Assembly (NCBI RefSeq): GCF_012912005.1
Contig: NZ_JABBEA010000008.1
Coordinates: 184,795-248,794 of the forward strand
DNA from: Paenibacillus sp. SZ31
GTDB taxonomy: Bacteria; Bacillota; Bacilli; Paenibacillales; Paenibacillaceae
Length of the DNA stretch: 64,000 nucleotides
Reading direction: 5' to 3'
In this document: piece by piece, positions 9,715 through 18,553 of the stretch
Position numbering within the stretch: position 1 is the stretch's first letter
Layout: each line of letters opens with the position of its first letter
Position numbers and translations under genes: made by a program
The notes under the pieces: generated by a model
What the model was told of the DNA's origin: nothing
Databases searched by the model: none
Seen by the model: only the letters and a program-made list of their open reading frames with translations

Positions 9715-12100
9715 ACCGATCACTTCCTTCTAATTTCACGTTAAAGCTTAATTGGATAGGTTCAGTCTGATTGGAGGTGATGGTCAATATTCCCTCGCCA
9801 GCTGTTCCGTGTGTCTTGATATACGTACCACACATACCGCCCTCTGCGACGACACAGTCTGGTCCTACGATTTCTATCGCGCCTTCCGCTTTTAGAAATA
9901 AAGGTAAATGAGAGTAGGTTGCATTATTGTTATTGGCATCTACTACTCGAATACGAACTGACGCCATATCATACGTGTCAGCTTCGACTAATCCCGCAGC
10001 ACTAACGGTGGTTTCCACATGAATACTCGCGTTAGATGATTTCACAACCTCTGCGACAACCTTTCCTTTTTTCACAGCTTCAAAACGATAGACAGGCGCT
10101 GAAGCTCCCCAATTCTCGATGTACTTGAAAAACAAACGATAGAAGGTGATCGGCGATACAAGGTGACGACACATGACCCATACTGCTTTAAAAATATACT
10201 TTACAGGTAATGCAGTCCCAAAGCGCTGGATAGCTAATAGGCTTTCTTTGATGGCATCTGCTTTCTTACGGGAATACTTCTCTCCTTCTTCAATCACGTT
10301 TCCTACGGTGTCATAGAATTCGATCGGTGGATGTGGTAAATAACGATACTTTTGGTTAACCGGTTCAAACTCCCGGATCATAATGTCATTCTTATACAGC
10401 CGGACTTGGTCCGCATTCGTGAAGATATAGTTTTCACCAACAGCGCCACCAGGGTAATCTCCGATATGCATATCTGAACCCACTTCCAGAACAGGAGCAT
10501 CTTCTGAGAAACTGGCGTAGACTCTGGCAGCAAGCTTCGGGTTACGAAACATGTCCATCACGCCGTGATAACAAATGCGATCCCCAGATCCAAAATCACC
10601 ATGAGTTTGATAATCAAACATACACCAGCCAAAAGAGCCTGCAATGTCTTCTCTTTTATACACTTCATTCAAGACATTGGCGTAACGCATAGCATGAGAA
10701 AGACGGCGAGAAGGCTCATCTGTTGCTTTTGTTGGGAACATATGACCATTAAATTCGGAGATCAAATACGCTTTGTTTTTACTCGGTGAAATCAACCACC
10801 TAGGTAGTAGCGCACCGTTCTTTCCAGTATGAGAAAAATCATTAAACCCATAGACATCTTCTAACAGATTACTTCTCCACAGGAAGCGAACTCCACTGGT
10901 CTGTCTGCTATGATCCAAACGGCGAGCGATTTCGTTGGTCTTTGTATATAGAACGTCATCATCTTGCGACTCATTCAATCGAACCCCCCACAGAATAATG
11001 GACGGGTGATTACGATACTGCAGAATCATTTCTTCCACATTTTCACAAACGATTTGTTTCCATTCTTCATCGTCTTTGATATGTTGCCAACCTGGTGTTT
11101 CGGTAAACACGAGCAAGCCTAAACGATCACATGCATCTAGAAAATACTTGGACTGAGGGTAGTGCGAGGTGCGAACTGCGTTAACATGTAGTTCTTCCTT
11201 TAATATTCGTGCATCCTCCACCTGCATTGACGCAGGCATGGCATAACCTACATACGGATAACTCTGGTGGCGATTCAGCCCGCGAATCTTATATTTTTCA
11301 CCATTCAAATAAAATCCATCATAGCGAAAATCAATTTGGCGGAATCCGAAAAACACATTATATTCGTCGATTATTTCTCCATTATGCTTTTTAAGTGTTG
11401 CTGTCAACGAGTAAAGATAAGGAGTCTCCGGACTCCACACGTTGCTATCAGGAACATTAATCCTGCATTCTTTAAGTTCTGCCCCTGTTACATTCAGGGT
11501 TGTATGGGCAACTATCGTTTGCTGTTGATCTAACAAGCTTAATTCCACAACGTGTGTTGAATCAGGATGACTAATGGTAACGTCGATCAGTGCTTGGTTT
11601 TTCTCCGGTGTTCGAACAAAAACATCTTCTACATAACTTTCATTAGCAACTAACAACCATGCTTCACGATAGAGTCCACCGTAAGTCATGTAATCAATGA
11701 CATGACCAAATGGCGGTACATTTGCATCTTCTCGTGTATTCAGACGAACGACAATTCGGTTCTCAGCTCCGTACACCAGTTTATCCGTTACTTCTACTCG
11801 AAAAGCAGTGTATCCGCCATTGTGAGTTGTTAGCTGCTCGCCATTGACAAATACTTCTGCTACGTGAGCGGCCCCGTCAAACTGAAGAAACAAACGCTGA
11901 CCTTTCAGTGAATCCGGAACGATCAGATGACGTCTATAACCACAGATCATCTGACAAGCGCTCTCTTCCATGTAGTGTACAGGGACTTCTTTACAAGTAT
12001 GGGGCAGCCTTACGGCTGTCCCCTCACCTGTAAAGTTGAAAAATTCATCAGTAATATTCTCTACAAAACTCCATCCATCACAGATACTAATTTTTCTCAT
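9680..12100 (-). CDS. GH2 family glycosidase (beta-galactosidase/beta-glucuronidase type)
   Basis: 806 residues, no signal peptide, so intracellular. Domains in order: sugar-binding jelly roll (about 1-160), immunoglobulin-like domain (160-260), TIM barrel (260-550) and a C-terminal beta region. The acid/base is E377 in LNES and the nucleophile E449 in YLISEFNG; RTSHYP at 310-315 is also conserved in GH2. The enzyme cleaves a beta-linked sugar, but the exact glycone cannot be read. It is in one operon with the GH3 enzyme, a small membrane protein, GtrA and GT2. A cytoplasmic GH2 inside a glycan-synthesis operon is unusual. Confidence 0.88.
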   Translation of the reverse strand: MRKISICDGWSFVENITDEFFNFTGEGTAVRLPHTCKEVPVHYMEESACQMICGYRRHLIVPDSLKGQRLFLQFDGAAHVAEVFVNGEQLTTHNGGYTAFRVEVTDKLVYGAENRIVVRLNTREDANVPPFGHVIDYMTYGGLYREAWLLVANESYVEDVFVRTPEKNQALIDVTISHPDSTHVVELSLLDQQQTIVAHTTLNVTGAELKECRINVPDSNVWSPETPYLYSLTATLKKHNGEIIDEYNVFFGFRQIDFRYDGFYLNGEKYKIRGLNRHQSYPYVGYAMPASMQVEDARILKEELHVNAVRTSHYPQSKYFLDACDRLGLLVFTETPGWQHIKDDEEWKQIVCENVEEMILQYRNHPSIILWGVRLNESQDDDVLYTKTNEIARRLDHSRQTSGVRFLWRSNLLEDVYGFNDFSHTGKNGALLPRWLISPSKNKAYLISEFNGHMFPTKATDEPSRRLSHAMRYANVLNEVYKREDIAGSFGWCMFDYQTHGDFGSGDRICYHGVMDMFRNPKLAARVYASFSEDAPVLEVGSDMHIGDYPGGAVGENYIFTNADQVRLYKNDIMIREFEPVNQKYRYLPHPPIEFYDTVGNVIEEGEKYSRKKADAIKESLLAIQRFGTALPVKYIFKAVWVMCRHLVSPITFYRLFFKYIENWGASAPVYRFEAVKKGKVVAEVVKSSNASIHVETTVSAAGLVEADTYDMASVRIRVVDANNNNATYSHLPLFLKAEGAIEIVGPDCVVAEGGMCGTYIKTHGTAGEGILTITSNQTEPIQLSFNVKLEGSDRYASNQVALEQL

Positions 12101-12116
12101 TTATGTTTCTCCGCTT

Positions 12117-12539
12117 TCATTTTGAAGTATGAACCGTATGGTTTAACCCTTCGGACTTGGATTGTTTCATAAAACAAGAGATCAGTGCTGCAATGGTTCC
12201 AATCGCAAAGGCAATACCAAAGACCAGAACAGCTTGAGGATTCCCTCCAATAAAGTTAACTCCGTTCACAACATCTGATAATGTCGGGAACCCTAAATAG
12301 AAATGCATGGATAATGCCACTCCAAAAGAAACGGCTGGTAGAATAGGGGCAAAGAAATAGTTTTTAAGCAAAACCAGCAATTCTCCTAATACGCCAGCAA
12401 TAATTAAACCAAAGGTGATGAAGGAAAAGGTGCGATCACCATGATTAACAATGAGAAACACAATGTTAGCTACCAGCATCAAACTTGCAGCCATAAATCC
12501 GATCCAAAAACCCAGTGTTCTGTCTTTAAATAAGACCAT
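12117..12539 (-). CDS. Small four-helix membrane protein, unknown function
   Basis: 140 residues with four hydrophobic segments (about 10-32, 38-58, 64-82, 102-124) and a polar, lysine/serine/histidine-rich tail. I do not recognise the family. Ribosome site AAAGGGGG precedes ATG 12539. It starts 5 bp after the GH3 stop and ends 16 bp before GH2, so it is certainly part of this operon. An accessory role for the membrane-anchored GH3 or the glycan flippase is possible but unproven. Confidence 0.75.
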   Translation of the reverse strand: MVLFKDRTLGFWIGFMAASLMLVANIVFLIVNHGDRTFSFITFGLIIAGVLGELLVLLKNYFFAPILPAVSFGVALSMHFYLGFPTLSDVVNGVNFIGGNPQAVLVFGIAFAIGTIAALISCFMKQSKSEGLNHTVHTSK

Positions 12540-12544
12540 TTAGG

Positions 12545-15484
12545 TTAAACCCCCTTTATCCTTCTTGCATAGCCAGTTCTAATGAACAGGATTAAACTCA
12601 ACAGCGTTAATGCACCAAGTGCATAATTTGTAACTTTCAAAAATGTTTGCCACCATGGTACAAAATCTTCTACTTCGGTTTCGGCGGATAGACCATTAAT
12701 CAAAGTAGAATTAGCTAAGGAATAATAGAAGCCTTTATTCGCTCTTCTTAACTCCTGCAATACGTAACCATCCTTGTTACTTGCAAGGTATTTGTGAATT
12801 TCACTGGCACGGGCAGTATCCGCATTAAACGTATCTGTTCCAGCAACAAGTGATTCCACAGTTGGGATATTCGGGTTACCCTTAACTGAATCTGTAATCG
12901 TAACCCCTTTGAAGCCCCATTCATTTCTAAGCACTTGTGTCAGTGTTGCATGATCTGCATAGGCCAATCGTGCACCAATTCGCGAAAATGACATCATCGT
13001 ACCAAGCGCTTCTCCTTTGGTGAAGGCACCCTCAAATGCTTTCAAAGGACCTTGACGATAGGATTGTTCAGTTGCAAATGTAGCTAACTCGCTTCTATTC
13101 GTCTCTTGATCATTGGCAACAAAGTGTTTAATGGCAGCGGTTAACCCCTTCGCTTGCATTGCTTCTGTCTGAACTGCACCCATGATATAGCTCAGAATGC
13201 TATCTTCAGAATAATATTCAAAGTTACGTCCACTAAACGGAGTCCGGTGTAGATTGGCTCCTGGTGACCACAGCTGTGTCGTTCCACTGAACAAGGCATC
13301 CTCTGCGATAAAATCACCACGTTCTGCTATGAGCTGTTGGTTCCATGTTGATGCTGCTACAATTTGACTAACATGTGCCGTAGACGGTTGACCATTATTA
13401 AATAAATAATTGGATTGGGCGCCTGAAGGTCCATCTGTATTTTTGTTGGCAGGTTTATTAATGGACTTCACAGCTGGTTGTCCAAAATTCTCCCCGATCG
13501 TTGCACTCAGCTCAGCAACTGTTAATTGACTCAAAAACGTATTCCATTTTTCATCATCATCAAACGGAACGTCCTTCATATCAACCAGTTTCAGCCCTGC
13601 ATCTACACCTTGGGCAAAACTATCATATGCTGGGGCATCACTAGGCTTTTGATATTTTTCGTTATACAATACTTCTTTTAATTTATCGGTAGCCTCAACA
13701 TCGGTGTATGCTTTAGGGTACGTGCCCCAGTCATTACGCGTTAAATACGTAACTGCATTTTCAGCGAAGTAATTATAATCAATATCTTCATATTGATTGG
13801 AAACCACTTCATCTGTTTGTTGAGATTTTGCGTAGGTCACGTTGTCCAAAGTTTCTAACGGTACAGAGACTGCTTTATTTGCATCTCCATCTACCACTGA
13901 ACCATCAGCCAATAACAGCTTGCCTGCTACTGCTGCACCTTGCTTATTCGCCATCACATTATTGAGAGCGTCATGACTATCATTACCAATTGCAAAATAG
14001 TAGTCCCCTGGATCAAAGACATAGCTACCCTTCTTGCTGGGATCAGCCCCATTTTCAGCGTTCTCGTCATAGGTTGCAAATAAATAGTCATCAATGGTAA
14101 CAGTGACATCTTCAGATTCACCTGCAGCCAGTTCACTCGTTTTCCCGAATCCAACTAACTGAATTGCCGATTTCTCTGCTTGCCCTTCTTCATATGGAAG
14201 TTGAGCATAGACCTGTACGACTGATTTGGACTTTCCTGTATAAGCTGATTCCTGAGGATAGCCCTCATTCGTCACCTTAACCTGAGCCGTTACTGTTTTG
14301 GCATTTCTGTCCCATTCAACCGAAGTTAACTGCTGAGTGAAATTAGCATAGCTCGTTCCATAACCAAATGGATATACCATTTCGTCAGCATAGCTCCAGC
14401 GTTCTAGATTAACAAAAGCACCTGCGCTGCTGTCCGCATTATTCAAACCCAAGACAGCATCGTGATATCTTGTTTCGTAGTACTTGTATCCTTGATAGAT
14501 TCCCTCTGCCTGGATGATATAATGACCATTATCATTTGAATATTGAAAATCGCCTGCATTTCTTACCGCTGGTGCAGACAAGGAATCTGCTGCAAAGGTA
14601 TCCACGAGTCTACCTGAAGGATCAGCCGCACCTACTAATACATTAGATACACCTGTAAAGCCTTTAAGACCCGGATTTCCGATCCACAGGGCAGCGTCGA
14701 CTCCGTACTCCTGTTCTTCAAGCCAACCTAGTTCCATCGCATATGCACTATTGATAAGAACAACAATCTTCGAAAATTTTCCGCTATCCTTGATCATTTT
14801 CAATAGATCTTTTTCTGTGTTATGAAGTGCCAAGTAAGACATACCGTCTCTGTCGGTTGTCGCTAAGTCTTTACCTTCACCACCATCACGGGACAACATG
14901 ACAATAGCCACATCATTGAAATTGTCTTGGTATGTTGCTTGCAAGTCACTGGTATAGAAGTTTTTGTCGACTTCACCAATGAACCAATCCGGAGATGCTT
15001 TTGCTCTAGCCACATCACTGTTCTTGTAAGCATCCAACAACTTGTCATTAATGGTGAATCCAGCTTCCTTCAAAGCGTTGTATAAATTAACCTGACGTTT
15101 CTCATCCATACCGGGTCCACCAGAGTTCCCGCTAAATACCGGATCTGCCGTCGCCCGACCAAACAAGGTAACACTACGTTCTTCAGCACGTAACGGCAGA
15201 GAGGATTGGTTATTTTTTAAGAGAACCGTTCCTTCTTCCATCGTTTGCACGTCATGTTTATCTGAATCAACTAACATCTCTGCTAGGCCCTGATCAGATA
15301 ACTCATATTTGCTTTTATAATACATGGAGCTCTCATCAGCTTGGATCACAGGCGGAGTGATTTTAAGAAAAACATTCACTTGACCACTCCAACTCATTAG
15401 CAACTCCGTCATGAATAAACTAAAGGCTAAAAGGAATGCTGAAAGCGCGGTCAATCCGCGCCATAATTTTTTTTTGCTTTTCAA
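12545..15484 (-). CDS. Membrane-anchored GH3 glycosidase with reversed domain order
   Basis: 979 residues. One hydrophobic helix lies at each end (about 10-30 and 950-970), placing the enzyme outside the cell. The alpha/beta sandwich domain that is usually C-terminal comes first (EEGTVLLKNNQSSLPL near residue 80, SRDGGEGKD near 200), then a fibronectin-III-like domain (about 405-510). The (beta/alpha)8 domain follows (NTDGPSG, LWSPGANLHRTPFSGRNFEYYSED, AAIKHFVANDQE) with the likely nucleophile aspartate in GVTITDS. Reversed order is known in Ruminococcus albus and Butyrivibrio beta-glucosidases. TTG start at 15484 with GGAGG 8 bp upstream. Follows the lipoprotein gene by 34 bp. Confidence 0.9.
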   Translation of the reverse strand: MKSKKKLWRGLTALSAFLLAFSLFMTELLMSWSGQVNVFLKITPPVIQADESSMYYKSKYELSDQGLAEMLVDSDKHDVQTMEEGTVLLKNNQSSLPLRAEERSVTLFGRATADPVFSGNSGGPGMDEKRQVNLYNALKEAGFTINDKLLDAYKNSDVARAKASPDWFIGEVDKNFYTSDLQATYQDNFNDVAIVMLSRDGGEGKDLATTDRDGMSYLALHNTEKDLLKMIKDSGKFSKIVVLINSAYAMELGWLEEQEYGVDAALWIGNPGLKGFTGVSNVLVGAADPSGRLVDTFAADSLSAPAVRNAGDFQYSNDNGHYIIQAEGIYQGYKYYETRYHDAVLGLNNADSSAGAFVNLERWSYADEMVYPFGYGTSYANFTQQLTSVEWDRNAKTVTAQVKVTNEGYPQESAYTGKSKSVVQVYAQLPYEEGQAEKSAIQLVGFGKTSELAAGESEDVTVTIDDYLFATYDENAENGADPSKKGSYVFDPGDYYFAIGNDSHDALNNVMANKQGAAVAGKLLLADGSVVDGDANKAVSVPLETLDNVTYAKSQQTDEVVSNQYEDIDYNYFAENAVTYLTRNDWGTYPKAYTDVEATDKLKEVLYNEKYQKPSDAPAYDSFAQGVDAGLKLVDMKDVPFDDDEKWNTFLSQLTVAELSATIGENFGQPAVKSINKPANKNTDGPSGAQSNYLFNNGQPSTAHVSQIVAASTWNQQLIAERGDFIAEDALFSGTTQLWSPGANLHRTPFSGRNFEYYSEDSILSYIMGAVQTEAMQAKGLTAAIKHFVANDQETNRSELATFATEQSYRQGPLKAFEGAFTKGEALGTMMSFSRIGARLAYADHATLTQVLRNEWGFKGVTITDSVKGNPNIPTVESLVAGTDTFNADTARASEIHKYLASNKDGYVLQELRRANKGFYYSLANSTLINGLSAETEVEDFVPWWQTFLKVTNYALGALTLLSLILFIRTGYARRIKGV

Positions 15485-15518
15485 TGCAGCTACCTCCTAC
15501 AGAGTCCATTTATTTAAC

Positions 15519-16148
15519 TTAATGTGTTGCTTCTGCGCTCTCTTTAAGTACCGTATAATCGAAGCTTGCTCTTGCAGGGTCAACAATGATAGAAGTTGCC
15601 GGGAATGATACAGATTCAAGGTACTGCTCTGCTGTTAAGGCTGCTCCTTCTCCACCAGCTGCTTGCCCCATTTCATCCGTCCATGCAAGTGTATTCAAAT
15701 AGCCAATTGGGTTTGCACCTGCCGAGTATGAACTATTCACCATCACGGATGTAGGTTGGGATAATTCAAGTGTACGTAGCCCATCTTCGTCTTTTACCGT
15801 TACTGTCCCATAATATTTAGTGATGTCCGCTCCTCTAGGTACAACATCGTATTCGCCGCTATCTTCAAATAGCAAAGCTCCCGAAAAAGAAGTACCTGTG
15901 GATGTTAAGATGTACGTATTATCTGCAAATGTCTCAATGGATTGAACGCCGAAAGTGGCTCTTTTGAACGTATGTTCTGGGTAAGCACTTGTGAATGCAA
16001 CATTAGTCGTAGACGCATAATACCCTGTAGGGTTATTGGATGCACCCGACTTTTCTCCATCTGTTCCACTTCCGCAAGCTGTTAATGCAACCAACATCAT
16101 AACCATACAAATTGCTGTGAAGGCTGTTTTTGCTGTTCTTTTCCCCAT
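15519..16148 (-). CDS. Lipoprotein of unknown function, first gene of the GH3/GH2/GtrA operon
   Basis: 209 residues with a lipoprotein signal peptide (hydrophobic core, lipobox LTAC at about 22-25), so it is anchored on the outer face of the membrane. The mature part is beta-rich, with no family I can name. It faces the divergent LytTR two-component genes across a 240-bp control region and leads the operon, so it is likely the best-expressed product and may act with the exported GH3 enzyme, for instance as a glycan-binding partner. That role is inference. Confidence 0.8.
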   Translation of the reverse strand: MGKRTAKTAFTAICMVMMLVALTACGSGTDGEKSGASNNPTGYYASTTNVAFTSAYPEHTFKRATFGVQSIETFADNTYILTSTGTSFSGALLFEDSGEYDVVPRGADITKYYGTVTVKDEDGLRTLELSQPTSVMVNSSYSAGANPIGYLNTLAWTDEMGQAAGGEGAALTAEQYLESVSFPATSIIVDPARASFDYTVLKESAEATH

Positions 16149-16175
16149 GTTGCTATCCCCTTTTAATCAAGTATT

Positions 16176-16189
16176 TGTATACGCTTTCT
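16176..16189 (-). promoter_or_regulatory. cre-like site upstream of the lipoprotein/GH3 operon
   Basis: TGTATACGCTTTCT on the plus strand matches 12 of 14 positions of the reverse-complement cre consensus. It lies between a possible minus-strand -10 (TACAAT, complement of 16203-16208) and the start codon, a position suited to roadblock repression by CcpA. Inferred. Confidence 0.4.
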
Positions 16190-16274
16190 CAAGCGCATAT
16201 TCATTGTATGGGGTAACGCCGGTTGTTTGTGGTATTTGGCATAAACTCAAAGAATTAACGAAAATTCACGATTG

Positions 16275-16317
16275 GTTTTTTAGTTTATGAGGTTTTTTTT
16301 TAGTTTGCGCTGAGTTT
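16275..16317. promoter_or_regulatory. Direct repeats, candidate LytTR-regulator binding site
   Basis: GTTTTTTAGTTT at 16275-16286 and a near-copy ending in TTTTTTAGTTT at 16306 are in direct repeat; the TAGTTT cores start at 16281 and 16301, 20 bp (two helical turns) apart. A third AGTTTT begins at 16313. LytTR regulators bind direct repeats about two turns apart upstream of -35 elements, and the pair ends about 25 bp before the -35 of the kinase/regulator promoter. Confidence 0.5.
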
Positions 16318-16329
16318 TGGGTTGTATTA

Positions 16330-16358
16330 TTGACAAAGAGATGCTTGCTTTCTATAGT
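16330..16358 (+). promoter_or_regulatory. Sigma-A promoter of the LytTR two-component genes
   Basis: TTGACA (16330-16335), 17-bp spacer, TATAGT (16353-16358): close to consensus, 33 bp before the start codon. Confidence 0.85.
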
Positions 16359-16390
16359 GAACATACATTAGAGATAAAACTGAGGGGTGA

Positions 16391-17110
16391 ATGATGATTA
16401 TCAAAATCGCTATTGTAGAGGATGATATCAATCAAGCGCGTTTGTTAGAAAGTCATCTGACGAACTATAGTGCTGAAAAAGGACTTTCCTTCAATATTGT
16501 GCATTTCTCTCAAGCTGTTGCACTATTAGAGAATTACGAGTCCAATTTTGATATCATCTTTATGGATATTCAATTACCGTATATGAACGGAATGGATGCT
16601 GCGCGTAGTATCAGATTACTTGATAAAAAAGTAATTCTTATCTTCATCACCAATCTTACCCAATATGCTATTCAAGGATATGAAGTGGAAGCGCTTGATT
16701 ATATGTTAAAGCCGGTGGAGTACTTTGATTTTGCCTTGAAAATGTCACGGGCCATGCAAAGGCTTAACGATAATCCCAAAGATGAAATACTTATCCCTTC
16801 GGACAAAGGAATGCTCAAAGTTTCTCCCAAAAGCATCCGCTATGTTGAAACGGAAGGGCATCATGTCATTTATCACTCGGTAGAAAATAGCTTCCGGCAG
16901 TATGCCACGATCTCATCTATCGAAAAAAAAATGCACGGGTATGATTTCTTCAGATGCAATAATTGTTACTTGGTCAATCTGGCGTATGTGCAAAGAGTAC
17001 ATGGATACACTGTTACATTAGATGGAGGCGTTGAGCTGCGGATCAGTCAGCCCAGAAAAAAAGCCTTTGTTAATAAACTAATGGAATATGTGAGAGAAAA
17101 AGATGAATAG
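16391..17110 (+). CDS. LytTR-family response regulator
   Basis: 239 residues. The receiver domain (about 1-120) has the acidic pair in VEDD, the phospho-acceptor aspartate in FMDIQLPYMNG (about 59) and the conserved lysine in MLKPVEY. The C-terminal LytTR DNA-binding domain (about 140-235) shows RYVETEGHH and FFRCNNCYLVNL. ATG codons at 16391 and 16394 both follow GAGGGG; the second has better spacing. It overlaps the histidine kinase gene by 8 bp. Similar to AgrA/ComE-type regulators that respond to extracellular signals. Divergent from the glycan/glycosidase operon, which it probably controls (inference). Confidence 0.93.
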   Translation: MMIIKIAIVEDDINQARLLESHLTNYSAEKGLSFNIVHFSQAVALLENYESNFDIIFMDIQLPYMNGMDAARSIRLLDKKVILIFITNLTQYAIQGYEVEALDYMLKPVEYFDFALKMSRAMQRLNDNPKDEILIPSDKGMLKVSPKSIRYVETEGHHVIYHSVENSFRQYATISSIEKKMHGYDFFRCNNCYLVNLAYVQRVHGYTVTLDGGVELRISQPRKKAFVNKLMEYVREKDE

Positions 17111-18434
17111 TATGATTTCTGATTTTTTGGTTGTCTACTCCAAACAGATTATCATTCGATCGGCTAGTTTGATTGAATTTGTGTTTTGTATTTTCATTTT
17201 GACGCTGCCTTATCAAAAATCAAAAGGGTTTTGGTTAAAACTATGTATCATGGCTAACTTGGCGATTCCACTTCTATTGTTGGTATCTTATATGAATTAT
17301 CATTATCCCTATCTATTTCCTGGAGTCATAAGTACTGTTGTCTATCTTTTCGTTTTGAGTGCTTTATGCTTACTATTTAAGGAAAACTTTTCAGAACTAT
17401 TGTTTTGTCTCTGTGGCGGAATTGCGATCCAGATGATTGTAGGTCGGTTCTATGAAATATTCATTATTGTATTCAAACAAAATCCGTATGAAACACTTTC
17501 CCCCTTCAAGGAAATGGTTCCGTTACGGGATTGGTTAGTGTACTCCTTGACACATTGTATTTTTAGTATTTCCCTCGCTTTACTTTTTCGTCGAAACAAA
17601 GTCTATGAACACGATAGAAGTAACAAGGTTTTAATTGTTATTTTTTCATTGATCTTTATTTTCGTCACTGTAATCATTAACTCGTTAAGTCGTTCCTTCG
17701 AGGGTGAAAATAGTATCTTGGATTTCATCATTCGAATTTTTTCAATTCTGTATGCTTTACTTACGTTATTATTTCGCACAAGAATATTAGAAACCAGCAA
17801 ACTAAAACAGGATTTATTAATCATGGATGAACTACTCTATGTGGAGAAAAAACAGTTTGATAATATGCGAAGTGAAATAGAACTGATTAATATGAAATGT
17901 CACGATCTCCGTCAACAATTGTCAAATATCAGTTATAAACTGACACATCAAGAACTCGAGTCATTGAATGCTGCTATTGAAGTCTATGATACATCGTTGA
18001 AAACCGGTAGTGATATCCTCGACGTAATTCTCTATAAAAAGCAGCTTTATTGTGAAAAAAATCAGATTCGAATGAGTTGCATGGCTGATGGCCGATGTTT
18101 ATCATTTATTTCACCCACTCATCTATACTCCCTCTTAAGCAATGGAATAGAAAATGCACTGGAGGCTGTCCAATCCGTAACCCATGATAAGAAGCGAACG
18201 ATCTCTATTGCAATTGGAAATGAAAGCGGTATCACATCTATTCATATCACCAACTACTTTAATAGTGACCTGATTATTAGAGATGATGTGATACAAACGA
18301 ATAAGAAAAACACAGATCGTCATGGCTTTGGTATTAAGAGCATGCGTCATATTACGGAACAATACAACGGAACTTTAACGTTTCACACGGACGAAGATAT
18401 TTTTTATCTTCATATTTATTTCCCTAGATACTAA
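17103..18434 (+). CDS. GHKL sensor histidine kinase (AgrC/ComD type)
   Basis: 443 residues. Six to seven hydrophobic helices fill about residues 15-225, followed by a linker helix and the phospho-accepting histidine in KCHDLRQQLS. The GHKL ATPase domain has an N-box (NGIENALEAV) and a glycine box (HGFGIKSM). This polytopic sensor layout is typical of kinases that detect peptides or membrane-proximal signals. No peptide-precursor gene is visible beside it, so the signal is unknown. Translationally coupled to the regulator by an 8-bp overlap. Confidence 0.92.
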   Translation: MNSMISDFLVVYSKQIIIRSASLIEFVFCIFILTLPYQKSKGFWLKLCIMANLAIPLLLLVSYMNYHYPYLFPGVISTVVYLFVLSALCLLFKENFSELLFCLCGGIAIQMIVGRFYEIFIIVFKQNPYETLSPFKEMVPLRDWLVYSLTHCIFSISLALLFRRNKVYEHDRSNKVLIVIFSLIFIFVTVIINSLSRSFEGENSILDFIIRIFSILYALLTLLFRTRILETSKLKQDLLIMDELLYVEKKQFDNMRSEIELINMKCHDLRQQLSNISYKLTHQELESLNAAIEVYDTSLKTGSDILDVILYKKQLYCEKNQIRMSCMADGRCLSFISPTHLYSLLSNGIENALEAVQSVTHDKKRTISIAIGNESGITSIHITNYFNSDLIIRDDVIQTNKKNTDRHGFGIKSMRHITEQYNGTLTFHTDEDIFYLHIYFPRY

Positions 18435-18443
18435 ACAGCAAAA

Positions 18444-18478
18444 AAACGATCAAGGTACCGAAAGTACTTTGATCGTTT
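18444..18478 (-). terminator. Terminator between the kinase and the anti-sigma gene
   Basis: 15-bp arms (AAACGATCAAGGTAC / GTACTTTGATCGTTT, one G-U pair). The T-tract is on the minus strand, so it mainly ends the sigma/anti-sigma transcript, though the hairpin also lies just after the kinase stop. Confidence 0.8.
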
Positions 18479-18553
18479 GGCATGAAAACCTGACTAAAAA
18501 CCTCGGCTAATACACCACCCAATTCGAATAAGAGTTATTCCAAGTAGTTCATC

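Noticed and set aside
12545..15484. Possible misassembly or frameshift in the GH3 gene because of domain order
   Set aside because: The reading frame is continuous and reversed-order GH3 enzymes are already described, so the gene is accepted as intact.
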